Of a stretch of DNA of 64,000 nucleotides, positions 1 to 12,072 are shown piece after piece. The DNA comes from Lycocorax pyrrhopterus obiensis (Eukaryota; Chordata; Aves; Passeriformes; Paradisaeidae). Position numbers and translations under genes: made by a program. The stretch is from the NCBI GenBank assembly GCA_014706295.1, contig JACSVZ010000001.1, positions 42,188,383 to 42,252,382 of the forward strand, read 5' to 3'. The stretch's first letter is position 1. Each line of letters begins with the position of its first letter. A model generated the notes under the pieces. It did not search any database, was not told the origin of the DNA, and saw nothing but the letters and a program-made list of their open reading frames with translations.

Positions 1-2385
1 AGCATTGAAAGCAGTAAGGGGACCACAAGAAGACAGGTATCTTCAGGCAGGTCTCTGGAGGCAGTGTCTATCCTGCCAAAAGTGTACTGCAAGGAGAGAC
101 AGGTGGAGAGGTCCAAAACACTTCTGTGAAGAAGGCTAAAAATTAACCTGTGACCCAAGCAAGGGATGAGTCCCATTCTCAATCCTGTTCCATATCCACC
201 TGTCACTTAGTAGTACTGATGTACCTTTAGGTATCCAAACTGTGGCTCAGGGAAATATTACTAGTAGCACAGCTACTTTAGAAGTCTGCAGCCTAAAAGT
301 TAAATGTTGTATTACAGCAGTTAAGTGCCTTTCTGAACCCAGTCTTCAGTGAGCAGCCAGGTTTCAGTTCTCAGCTTCAGTTGTTTTTTCTGTACTGTAC
401 CTTTATTTTCGAAGAATACAGTTAGGTCTTTTTCTTCCCTCAACAACAGCTGAATTATCTTTCATGCAAAAACTAATCAAATTTTGCTCTAAGATTCTGA
501 AATCTTGGTAAGAACTCAAATATAAAAAAATATCCGGCTTAGAGGGTGAGTATTTCAGAAAGCTATGAACTCATGAAATCTGGAGATTATCACAGAAAGT
601 TGATTATCAACCACCTTCTTGCTGCTGCAAAATGCTATGAAATGCATTTTCAAAGCCCATTTCTCATTTCTATCTTAGAAAAAAATCAAGCTGTACCTAT
701 CCACAAATGTTACTTACAGAAAAAACATTGAAACTCCTGAGCTGAGGAACAGGTCTCCTCAGGAAATGCAGGTTTTAAGGTTTTGAATACCTCTGAATGA
801 AATTAATGCCTTTTGGCTGGTCTGCAGAAAAGTACTTAGATGTGAGAGACTCTGACTTTTATTTTTTTTTTTTGTCTTTTAAAACCCATTGCAATTGGCT
901 CTACGGTAATCGCAGCAGAGATATTTGCATAGACTTCAAGGTTTAGAAATAACTGGTTCATACGTAAATCATATAAATCAGTCAGCTCACACCGAATGAC
1001 ACAACTGGGGAAACTGCTACAGAGGAGTCATTAATTATAGCATGCTGTCTCCCTGACTGACTAGGACAGCTTCACTTTAGCGTAAGCATACGTGGAATAC
1101 AACACATCAGAAAAGTGCCTTTCTGAGCTTTGATTGAGCCTAGTAGCTTCAGGACATGTTACATTACTGCATTTTGTAACATTTTCTGACAGCTTCAGCT
1201 TTATCTAAATGCATGTTTTTGCATACATGCAAAACCCCCCAAAAGCAATATTCTTAAGGGCTTCATTACTGAACACTTGTTTTCCCCCTTCAGAAAGTCT
1301 AGGAGGAATATTATTTCATCTAGAAGACAGATTTTGCAATGGTGAACTTGCAAATATAAATAATTGAGGAGAGAACTTCTTTGGGTAAAAGCCAGGAAAC
1401 ACTGCATTTGCAGACTGCTTTGTTATGTATTTGACCTGTTTTTATAATCAAAATCCTTGGCTTTGTCAAGTATACAAACATAAATCTTATTTTTCTGATG
1501 CAAAAAATCAGAAAAACTGATTAAACAACTGGTCACCTTTTGAAGGATCAAACATGTTCAGATATGGTTTCTCTACTTTTACTTATAGGAGATTTCTTAC
1601 CTAACTGGTATCCATTGTCTGGTAATAAAGTAGAGGTGTCCTTCCAAAGTTATATTGAATGTACCTAAACTCACAGAATAAGTCCACTGCCTATACTTAG
1701 GTCCAGATCCTGTCATTTCTTGGCATAAAATAAAATTTGTCAAATATGAGCAAAATTAATCACGACTGAGACCACATCAGGGAACTCACATACTTCCTAC
1801 ATTTCCTATGCACCCAAAGGAACTCCTCCTATTTGAAACCATGGAGTCACTCTTTAGCATGAAGACCTTGTGGGAGAAACTGCTGGGAGGAACCAATCAA
1901 TTTCTAGCCAATTGGGCAAGGAAGCAGACACTCTTTAAAAATGCCTTTTCTCTAGAACAGCCCATAGTTTGAAGGAGAAGAGGATCACATTTTATTTTTT
2001 CACAAGCTTTACAAATGCATTAAAAATCAGACTGCTGGATTAAAACTGGAAATTTCTACTTCCTTCCAATTTGGTGTTCAAGATGAGGGTGAGGTATATT
2101 CCTGCAAGCCCATGTAAATTGTCCATAGGTGGAGAGAATTTTGAAAGGAATCCCTGTCTTTAACACTTGAGTATTGGCTAAATCATCCAGCTTTCCATTC
2201 AGCAAGCTGATGTGTATCCAGCAAAGGCATGGTGCACTGTCTGAGAAACTGAGGCACTGGCATCCTTAAATTATTTTTTTGATCTCTGTGCAGTCCATCT
2301 ACTTAATGATAGAAAAATGAACAAGTTTCCAAAGTATAATTTTATTCATAGCCTAATTATCTCAAGAGTTTATACAGGACTAGAG
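1..2385. other. No gene seen; AT-rich unique-looking DNA
   Basis: No recognisable exon, RNA gene or transposon was found here. Open frames are at most 68 codons and have no recognisable protein similarity. Short T and A runs (for example near 861) are the only simple sequence. The stretch most resembles neutral intergenic or intronic bird DNA. Confidence 0.6.
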
Positions 2386-2829
2386 TCACAGAATCATAGA
2401 ATATGTTGAGTTGGAAAGGACCCATCAGGATCATTGAGTCCAACTCCTGGCCCTGCACAGGGCATCCTCAAGAGTCACACCCTGTGCCTGAGAGCATTGT
2501 CCAAATGCTTCTTGACCTCTTGTCAGGCTGGTGCTGTGACCACTTCCCTGGGGAGCCTGTTCCAGTGCCCAAACACCCTCTGGGTGAAAAACCTTTTTCT
2601 AATATCCAGCCTAAACCTCCCCTGACACAGCTTCAGGCCATTCCCTCGGGTCCTGTCACTGGTCACCACAGAGAAGAGATCAGTGTCTGCCCCTCCTCTT
2701 CCCCTAATGAGGAAGTTGTAGACTGCAGTGAGGTCTCCCCTCAGTCTCCTCTTCTCCAGGCTGAACAGACCAAGTGACCTCAGCCACTCCTCATACGGCT
2801 TCCCCTCAAGGCCCTTCACTATCCTTGTA
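2386..2829 (-). mobile_element. CR1 LINE, 5'-truncated 3' end (copy A)
   Basis: Read on the minus strand this is the last part of a CR1 non-LTR retrotransposon. The element's 3' end lies at 2386, where the plus strand reads TCACAGAATCATAGAAT, the complement of the CR1 terminal ATTCTATGATTCT motif. A minus-strand frame at 2523-2819 (98 residues) matches the C-terminal tail of the CR1 reverse-transcriptase ORF as I know it: it contains the segments [25 protein letters not shown] and RLPREVV. The copy is 5'-truncated at about 2829, where similarity stops inside the sequence encoding the residues before [10 protein letters not shown]. Truncation of this kind is normal for CR1, which moves by target-primed reverse transcription. 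It closely resembles copy B at 11181-11753 and is probably the same or a sister subfamily. It cannot move by itself. The 5' boundary is accurate to about 10 bp. Confidence 0.95.
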
Positions 2830-5800
2830 TAATAAAATGTGGCCAGGTCAGAGTTTTAACTTGCATACATTAGAATGTCTTGACTAACTTCAAGAAGTCT
2901 CCCTACATTCTTTCACCAGAAAGCAAGTCTGTGGAGAACTTCATGGTACAATTCTAGGGATTCCCGTCCCAAAATCCTCCACAGTTTAATTCTAGCATTT
3001 CTATCAAATATTCTATTTAAAATCAAAGGGGACATAAGGATTAGTGGTTCATGCTTGTGATTTCAGAAAAGAAGGAAGAAGAAAAACCTTTAACTAAGAA
3101 TTGCATTCAGTGTATTAGAACTGAGGAAATTTCTCCTAAGCACAAAACCCATAATTCTGGTCACCCATCATAACAGTGATGTAACCAGGATCAGACTGAG
3201 ATGTATCATGAAGCGCACTTTATGGGGCACACAAAATTATTAGAAACCTTTGGATCACACATCCTAAGAGCTTTTTCTTTCATCTTTAATTAACTTCAGG
3301 ACAATGACTAAACTTCAGCCCAATCAGTGACTATTTTTTGCCATAGAGCTTTGACATTATCTTCTCCACTTGCTACAATTATTCCCTATTGATTTTTTTT
3401 GTTGTTTGTTTTTATTACTGGGAAAAGCAGGTAAAGTTAGCTGGTAATGATGGTTTTCTTCCTTTTGCTCTTTCTTTTCTTCAAAGAAGATCTGCTCACT
3501 GTTGGATCCAAGTAATTAAATTTTATTTTTGTCCATATTTTGGCTGTTTTCATGAACACTGTGTTATTGCTGATTTAATTTAAGAGTCAAGGTATCAAGA
3601 AAGTTCTTTTCAGCAGATTTCAGCTGAAATTATGTCTGTATGTATCCAATTAGAACTACATAGAAATATTCAGAAGATTTTGAGTGCTCTGTTGAAGTAC
3701 TTCTCATTGCTTTAGACTGGCTCATAGAAGCTAAGACCTCAGTTCACTGCTTTTATAGCACAATCTGATATAAAAATGGAAGTACTGCATCAGCCATACT
3801 CAATTGGGAATTTATGTTGTAGAAGGTCAATTTGAGAATATTTGCTTATATCAACCAAAAGTCTAGTCTAATACTAATCTCCTAAAGACAAAAATAGCTA
3901 TCTTTTTAGCAATTTCAGTCACCCCAGATGACTGAAAGCTAGAGGACCTGGTCTAAATACAACAGCTTTGTACTAGTGCCTTTGACTTTGCGCTTGAATT
4001 ATATAAAACTAAAAATAAAAAATTACAGCCAGTTAAGGAGCTGCAAGATTCCCACCATCCTGGGATAGTATATCTCATGAATATGATGAGACAAAACATG
4101 GCCATTTTAATTTTAATATATTCATATCCCAGAAAATATTTTTCTAGCAAATGTATAATGTATAGTTCAATATGTTCATTAAATTATTAGAAAAAATTTA
4201 GGACAGAATAGTTGAACCCTAGAGAAGTTTTATAATGTAACAAAAGAAATGAGACATTTATTATCTGATACAAACTGTGCAGCACAAGGAAAGAAGAGGA
4301 AATTTTAGCCATTGTTCTTGTCCAACTGACATGTTCTTTTCCAGTATTCATGACTTTGAAATCATGAGAAACACGGCAAGTACCTTTCTTTCTAACGCCT
4401 ATTAAAATTTGACGCATTTTTGTTACTTATTTCGTCATCTCAGTTGTGTTCCAGAATGGGCATAGTTCTGGAAGGTGTACTAACATTGCCCCTCTATTTA
4501 GCAGATGAAAAACCACAAAATATTACAAGCCATTTATAAAGGAATTTAAGTATATAAACCCCTAAAACTTAAGCATCAGAATTTTTGAACAGTGCCTATG
4601 GGCATTGCTCTCATCTATAATTTGCCTAAGTTATCATGACATGTAATTGTGAAAGTAGCCATACGAAAATAAGGACTGGAAGTCTCTAAGAGATTACAGC
4701 AGGAGGTTGCACATCAAATAAAAAATAACTGTTGGAGAGGTGAGTTGCAGAATTTCACAATTTCCCTACAGAAGTCAAGAGCAAAAGAAGACAAGGACAA
4801 AATGTTCAGATGCTTACTTGGGTGAGACTGAAGCTCTATTTACAGAGGAAAAGAATAGCTTCTCCTATTTTTAGGAAACTAGGAAAATTACTTATCAGAC
4901 AATCTGAATACAGAAAATCTAAATTTAGAAAACCACTTGAAAAGCAGCAGTCACAAGATATTTTGTGTAAAGCTTATTTTTTAGTCTCTTTATTTTTTAG
5001 TCTCACTTCTGAATGACGCTTTAAAGAATTTTTTTTTACAAAATAAAACGTTTGAGCACTCAGATATAAATATTAAAATGTTCTTAAATCCCGTTTTACC
5101 TGTCAGAAACATCATTAAATTCATGCAAACTGGGTGGAAATGAAAATTTATTTGACTTAAAATCCTGCAAGCTGAGAGTACTCCAGGATACAAGGATTTA
5201 CATCCCATGAGATATTATTGAGCTGAAAAATCTGCCCTGTAAATTTTGTGGAAGAATATTTATCTTTTTCATCTGTTTTTACACTAATCCCACATTAAAC
5301 AGAATTTGAGGTACAGATTCCATCTGTTACTTTCCTAGCATTTCAAGGACAACAGTAAGGTGAAAAATCTCTGAATAATTTCTTCTATCCACTCAGAGAC
5401 GATGAAAAGTTTTCTATTACACATACACAAGGAAAGAATCTCACAGCTGTTAAGCTTTCAAACCCCACCATCTCTTCTGGAACATAAACTTTAAGACACT
5501 CCCTTAATAAAAAGGAGCTACTCTGCTTTCTTCCCAGAGAAAAAAACAAAACTGCCTCTCACTTAAAGGAAGTGTGCTCATTTCTTCCAGCCTCGTGCTC
5601 CCTGTGAGGGAAAAAAAAACCTGCTGCAGCGAAGTAGGTTAAGTATTGCCCAGGTACAAATCATAAATAGAAAGGGAGGTCCTTGAGAATCTGGAAATCA
5701 AACCCCCAGATAAGCAGAAGGAAAAACTCTGGGAGAAAGAGAACAGTCACAGCAGGAGATAATGATCAAATCGAGCACTTAGACGTTTTGTGCAGCAGTA

Positions 5801-8800
5801 TCTGGATAAGAAAGTGATGTGAAGAATGGTCAAAGTCAGTCCTACTTGCAACACCCACGAAGTTTGAAATGCAGGCTATATACCTAAGGGCATTCTTGCT
5901 GATTGCCTATGATTCACCGTGCCAAGCAAAAAAAGCACCTGAGAAGAAAAGCAGTTCTCTCAGAGTGAGAGAGAGAGAGCTCGGAAAAACTGCCCTGATC
6001 ACTCACAAGTACTCACAAGTACCTCTCCTTCACTGTCTACTGATGTGTGAATTGTTTCACCGACTTAAAAAGGGCATGAATCAGAGTGGTGGAAAGGGCT
6101 GTGGGATGTCTTATTCGTGCAGTGTCAGCAACAACACACTCATGAGAAAGAAATAAATGCATACATAATATTGGCAGTCTTGGTTGATGATAAGTTATGC
6201 AATAATTCGAGGTGACAAGTCACAACAGGTTGACCGAACTTTTTCCTGCTCCTTCCTGCTCTAAGAAACCTGGAGTCATGATGCAAAAGACACTTTAAAG
6301 TTTATAGTAAGGTGGCCACTAAATAGTAATCTGATCACTATCTGAATTAGTTGACAAGGGCAATCTCCTAGATACAGCAAGTAAGGATATGTAGATTCCT
6401 TACAGCTGTTTTCCTGTGTAACTGATGAATTGTCTGGGCTGCACAACCGCAGTGACAAAAGGGTAGGAACTGGGTAGATTAGTACTAAAAGGAGGGAGCT
6501 CTTACTAGAGAAAGAAATAAAATTGTGGGATTAAATGAAGCAGGTAAGTCCAAGTTTGATGGCTTTGCCTATTTGTTAAGCCCCATCATATTCCTATATT
6601 GAACATTTTTCAGGTAAATTCAAACGGTAAAATTTCATTACTAGCCCCGGGCTATTGGGGAAAAAGGCTAAGGTATATCCTTAGAAATCAAACAAGACTA
6701 TTCAAGTTGCTTATGTTCTTGGTCCTTCTCCATGAAAATCAAAAGGCCAAATAAAGAGTGCTGAGTTTTGAAACAAAATACTCACTCTGATTATTAGCAA
6801 TAAGCTGATCACACCGTGTCAGAGACAGGATAGGCCCAAAATACAGTCATCAATGCGCTAGGGAATGTAAAGCCTGCTTTAAAGAGTGACTGTTTTCTGA
6901 ATATCCTGCAGCCCACTACAAAGCAAGATGTTAATTTTCTGGGACACAATAGAATATAATATTTTGCTTATTCTCCTTTTTAATTTCATGATGTGAATTA
7001 AGCACAGGATGGACCACAACAGACAGGACAGTAAAACAAATTCTGTTTTGTGAATCATATGCAAGTACAGAGATTGAAAGGGAATATATTTAACTATTTC
7101 CTGGAGTTCTAAAGGGAAGAAGAATGTCAGATCTTCAGGTATCCCGGCAAGGATATAGTCAGATACATTGCTGGGTTCCAATAATCAACAACAATGTCTT
7201 GGTAATATATTCAGTATAGCACAGAAGCAGAGAGATACTTTAAAAATAGTTCACCATCAATTTATAGGATCCATAAATGCCCGCGGCATTATGTGAACCC
7301 AAGTCATGTGAGATCACCCTATAGCTCCATGTTAACATTTCCTCCTTTATGGTCTTTCAAAGACTCTTCTTAGGTTTTCAGAGAGCTACTTGAAAATATA
7401 AGTACCATATATAAAATATTCAACAGATGCTCAAGTGCACCTTGGGATGATGACTATGGTCTGGAATGACCTGTTTATGGGATGTGTGCCCACATTTCTG
7501 CTGAGTATTGCACTTGCAGTTTTTAGAACTGCATAGCTGAGAGTAAAACTTCATCGCATCATTTTATTTTCTTTTATTTTCCTTTTAATCCCTTCCTCAT
7601 AACTCCTCACCTAGAGACACAAAATGTAAAAACACAGGGATCCTCACTAGTGTCTGTGTGCCCTACTTCCAAGACACTACAGGACAAACATAGGAAGGTG
7701 ATTGAAACCAGAATAGTTAGGGGAATTAATGTTTCTACATAAGAACAAGGATTCTTCTCAGCATTTTGTCTCTGAGCTGTACACTAAAGAAAAACATAGT
7801 CCAAAGAACTAGCTCGGGATGACTACATGATATGAAGTCAAGTATATAATTTCCCAGAGAATGTTTTACATATTAAAACAAACTAGTCCTGTGTAAAAGA
7901 TTCAACTTTCTTCCTTCTTCACATTCAGATCCACATAAACATAAGAAAACCTGAAATGGTGAATGGGTAAACTAAAATTAGACATGTTGTCTTGTTCCCT
8001 TATAGCAGAAGGGTGAACTGCAGCAGCAAATTGCCTTTATGATACCTAGTATTATAAAATTATACTTCAGGTACTGTAAGCTTTGGGAAATAATTCTAAT
8101 GGAAAGTACGGACATTGTAGCACTGGTTTGAAAGAAGCAAGTACCAAATAAAAGACAATTTGTCAAGTTTAAGCTGGTTATTTGTTTGCGCCTGCAGGAA
8201 GCAGACCAAACATACTGTATTAAAATATATCTGACAATCAGATTTACTTTTTTTGTTATTAGAGATAGACTATATGTGAAATTTGCTATTAAATCTTTAT
8301 TTAATCTACCATGAATTTTAGGTTGATGTACAAACCAGAAATAGTGTCTACAATCATATGAAAACATTTTTAATATCTTGTTCCTCATAAATTCTCAGCA
8401 GGTAAGATGTGATTCAGATTATTTTTTCTTTACCCAAAACTGAGCAGGAACATACATTTTGTGGAGGGCTGACTAGTATCTAAGAGGCGGCAGATCTATA
8501 AATGTGAAAATTAAAAGAAGATATTAAGGAGGTAAACAATATAGCCTAAGATTATTTTCTTTTGCTCAGAAATTTTGCCAGAGTAATTTAAAACCCAGCA
8601 ATTTCAGCTATCTCTACGAACTACTGTAACTGTATTGATTTACAGTTCCTACTTTCTCAAGTGAAGAAATCATTCTTTTATGTGTCATCTTTTAGATCTG
8701 TCAACAGCCCTTGAAAGTGCTGATCCTACATCATCCTCAGTGAGTAGAAGTGCTCTGCAGTATGCACTTAAGCCCCTGTCCCAGATGCAAACTTCCCAGC

Positions 8801-9581
8801 TGTTGGCTAAGATCAAGTGCATCATCTTATCACTTTGTTTTCTGATACATCCTCAACTTAAAAATTCTATATTAAATGGATTTGGAAGGCATGGGAAGGA
8901 GTAATCATTTCCTTTTCCTCCATCCACTCCATGCATCAACCCAAAAGTGCAGTGCTTCCACCTATTGTGGTCACACTGTGACTGTGTGTCAGGATGTGAT
9001 ATCTGCACATAAAACCACCCTGTGTGGTTTGATCTTTTTTTAGGTGTACTCTGGATCTCTCAGGCTTCCACAGATCTTCTGGTGATGCAGTCAATGACCA
9101 CAATACCACCACTTGACTGAGGGCCTGATGCAGCGACTGCAGCTATGCTCCTCATGGAGAACTCCTGAAATCTCAGTCTGAGACACAGTGCATATGGGGG
9201 GAAGGCTTGGAACTGGGACTGCCCTAATCCCTGCTGGTGTCATTCTTCCCAACAGACTGTCACAGTCTTTCTAAAAGAAAAAAATAATAGAACAGTCTTG
9301 ATTGTGCTGTTGACTAAACTGGTCCTGAACACACCTGCAGCCAGACCAAGGAAAGGATTTTTGTATTTCTCCCTCAGCATGCTGAGTTCTCCTTTAAGAA
9401 AGTGAAAGAAGTTCTACAGCTTGTAAAATAAGATGTCAGTCCTTGCTGGATGAAAAAACCCCCATTCATGTTGAACCTCAAAAGACCACACAGATTGGAC
9501 TGAATGACAATTTGACCCATGTCTCTAAGTGAAAAATGACTGAATTTACTGCTGGCTAAGTCAGAAAATCCAGTAAATAGA
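2830..9581. other. No gene seen; AT-rich unique-looking DNA
   Basis: About 6.7 kb without a recognisable gene or transposon. The longest open frame is a minus-strand 136-codon frame at 7978-8388, which looks like no protein I know. A 10-nt direct duplication (ACTCACAAGT twice) lies near 6000-6019. Short A and T runs are scattered throughout. Confidence 0.6.
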
Positions 9582-9615
9582 AAATATATATAATATATAT
9601 ATATATATATATAAT
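9582..9615. repeat. TA dinucleotide microsatellite
   Basis: An almost pure run of alternating T and A of about 34 bp, with one AA interruption near 9592. It is a simple repeat, likely length-variable between individuals and prone to cruciform extrusion. Confidence 0.95.
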
Positions 9616-11180
9616 GGCTACCTGGCAGTAAATTTGTATTTAAGATATTCCATTGCCATTTGTCTCTATTTGATTAAGCCACCTGATTTGTAAAACATGC
9701 TGGAATACAATTTATGTACAGCAATATAATCCACCTAGTGGTCTGGTTTCCAGAACCACAAGGATAAACACTCTCAAACCATAAAGGCACTCTCGGTGCC
9801 AGATATCCATTTATAATGCCTGCAGAATGATGTCTCATCATTACCATCTCCGGTATGGACGAACTGTCAGCTACTCTACCACAACCTCTTTCCAAACCTT
9901 TTAAAAGTAAGGAAAGTGTGTCATGTCCAAAACACAAAGGTATTTCACAAGACAGGAGAGATGTCCTCAGTGCAGCAGTACTATTCACCTTGAGTGAAGA
10001 AGACAACAGGAATACCACTGTGAAATAAACTCTACTGTAAAAAGCTTTGGCAAATAACACTGTAACAAAAATGTACAAAAAAATGTTGCAGAAATACTCC
10101 CTTGTACAAGGTGACTCCAGGAAGTGGGTTCTTACTATGATTAGCCCTTTACAGCCCATATATCTCGTTCCCATTCCTGTATCTCATTCTACCTACAAGA
10201 CTCCTGACTGGCTGTGTGGACACACTTACAAAATGGTGAGATCAGTGATGTTGCTGCTGCTAGAGATGGAACAAAAATAACTGCTGGGCACCTATTATGA
10301 TGAGAAAAATAAATGAAAAAAAAAAAGACAAAGGAAAACACATTTAGCAAAGACTGAAATCCCGAAGCACAGAAATCAGCCTCTCCTCCCACCCCTCCCT
10401 CTCACCCTACAGTTGTCAAGGGCACTGAAAGGCAAGATGAACCAGAAAGAATTTCACTATAGCTGGATTTCTTCATTCAGAGGAAAAGCATCAACAAAAT
10501 GCTTTACATATAATCACTCCAATTTAAATATATATGTTCCCTGAGTTGTAGTTGAAAATGTGAAAATTTTAGCACTATTACTTATGGGCATAGGTGTACA
10601 AGAGAGAAAAGAAATTTCTTCAATGTTATGGGTTTTAACATAATGATCTTGCTATATTATCATTTAATGGCTAATCACATGCTACTGAATGAGCAAGCAA
10701 ACCCCTTATGCACTGCATTTTATTTGTTTATTTTTTGAATGCCTAAATACTAAGCAACAACTAGAGATGGTTATTAAAGGGAGCTATTACATTACTTACT
10801 CATCTAATAAGTTGATTTTTCTCTTTCTCTCTCTCGTAGAAGTTTTAAAATGAGAATAATGTTGCAAGGAAAAAAGTCCATACACTGAGCTAAGAAAGAG
10901 TTGGATATCTTACTAAGAGTCCAGTACAGACTTTCAGAGTCTGAGTTCGTTTCATTACATGTTCATCTTTTATGCTCTGAGAGTGATACGGTTTCATTTT
11001 CTTTTATTTAAAAAGAATGTAAAAATACAGTGTACAAAACAAAAAAGGGGCCGTGGAGATGAAGCTTTTCTAAATATGGTGGGATACGATGAAGATCAGA
11101 TTAAACTCTGCAGATTGATTTTACTCACTGCTTTGATCAAAACTAAAAAATTAATTTTGCTTCCTTTATCTCATTAATTG
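9616..11180. other. No gene seen; contains the longest open frame of the window
   Basis: A minus-strand frame of 166 codons spans 9674-10174. It has hydrophobic stretches but no domain or family that I recognise, no homologous neighbour and no clear splice structure. At this base composition it is compatible with chance. A-rich and pyrimidine-rich short tracts occur near 10315-10330 and 10380-10400. Confidence 0.55.
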
Positions 11181-11753
11181 GAATCACCAGCTGGTCAAGG
11201 GAGGGGATTGTTCCGCTGTACTCCTAGTTGGTGCAGCCTCTCCTCAAATCCTGTGTGCAGTCTTGGGCACCACAATATAAGAAAGACATAAAGCTATTAG
11301 AGAGTGTCCGAAGGAGGGCTACGAAGATGCTGAAGGGCCTTGAGGGGAAGCCACACGAGGAGCGGCTGAGGTCACTTGGTCTGTTCAGCCTGGAGGAGAC
11401 TGAGGGGAGACCTCACTGCAGTCTGCAGCTTCCTTATGAGGGGAAGAGGAGGGGCAGGCATTGATCTCTTCTCTGTGGTGACCAGTGACAGGACCTGAGA
11501 CAATGGCATTAAACTCTGCTAGGGGAGGTTTAGGTTGGATATTAGGAAAAGGTTTTTCATCCAGAGGGTGGTTGGGCACTGGAACAGGCTCCCCAGGGAA
11601 GTGGTCACAGCACCAGCCTGATAGAGTTCAAGAAGTGTTTGGTTAATGTTCTGAAGGCACATGGTGTGATTCTTGTGGTGTTCCTACATGACACCAGGAG
11701 TTGGACTTGGTGGTCCTTGGGGGTCGCTTTCAACACATTATTCTACGATTCTA
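11181..11753 (+). mobile_element. CR1 LINE, 5'-truncated 3' end (copy B)
   Basis: A plus-strand CR1 3' end that stops at 11753 with the terminal motif ATTCTACGATTCTA. Its coding remnant reads through the known C-terminal CR1 reverse-transcriptase region: near 11228 it contains [14 protein letters not shown], then [19 protein letters not shown] and LGLFSLE. The frame then breaks. Compared with copy A, five bases are missing just after the LFSLE codons (about 11394), and this frameshift destroys the rest of the tail. The DNA after the break still follows CR1, including the part encoding the RLPREVV region (about 11590-11610) and the 3' UTR. Weak similarity starts near 11181, so the 5' edge is uncertain by about 20 bp. 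The stretch 11463-11560 is nearly identical to a 98-bp piece placed inside another CR1 at 14844-14941. Confidence 0.95.
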
Positions 11754-12003
11754 AATCCCTCACCAACTTTTTATGAAACTTTATTCCACTGAGCTGGGAT
11801 TTTTTTCCTCAATAAAATTACTATTTATTTAAGATTCTTGTTCTGAGCAAGACTGTGTTTTCACTGTATTATTCAAGCACAGAAGTAGATACTTCCATGT
11901 TCTAAAAATGACAAATATAAGCCTGCATTTAAAATGTGAATTCTGCCCATTTTTACATGCTGCTTTTCAAACAGTAGCATTACAATGACAACCAGTCACA
12001 TTT

Positions 12004-12072
12004 CATGGCATCATAAGGTTGGAAAAAATGTCTAAGATCATTGAGTCCAACCATTAACATAGAACCACTGCA
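12004..12072 (-). mobile_element. CR1 LINE 3'-tail fragment
   Basis: A short, diverged match to the 3' end of a CR1 element in reverse orientation: ATCATAAGGTTGGAAAA, then a segment like AAGATCATTGAGTCCAACC. Only about 70 bp survive, so it is either a heavily 5'-truncated insertion or an eroded older copy. The subfamily differs from copies A and B, which lack the AAGGTTGG stretch. Confidence 0.75.

Noticed and set aside
2403..2777. 124-codon plus-strand frame
   Set aside because: It is the antisense of the CR1 3' end (copy A), whose sense strand is minus.
7978..8388. 136-codon minus-strand frame
   Set aside because: No recognised motif, AT-rich codons, no splice or promoter context; compatible with chance.
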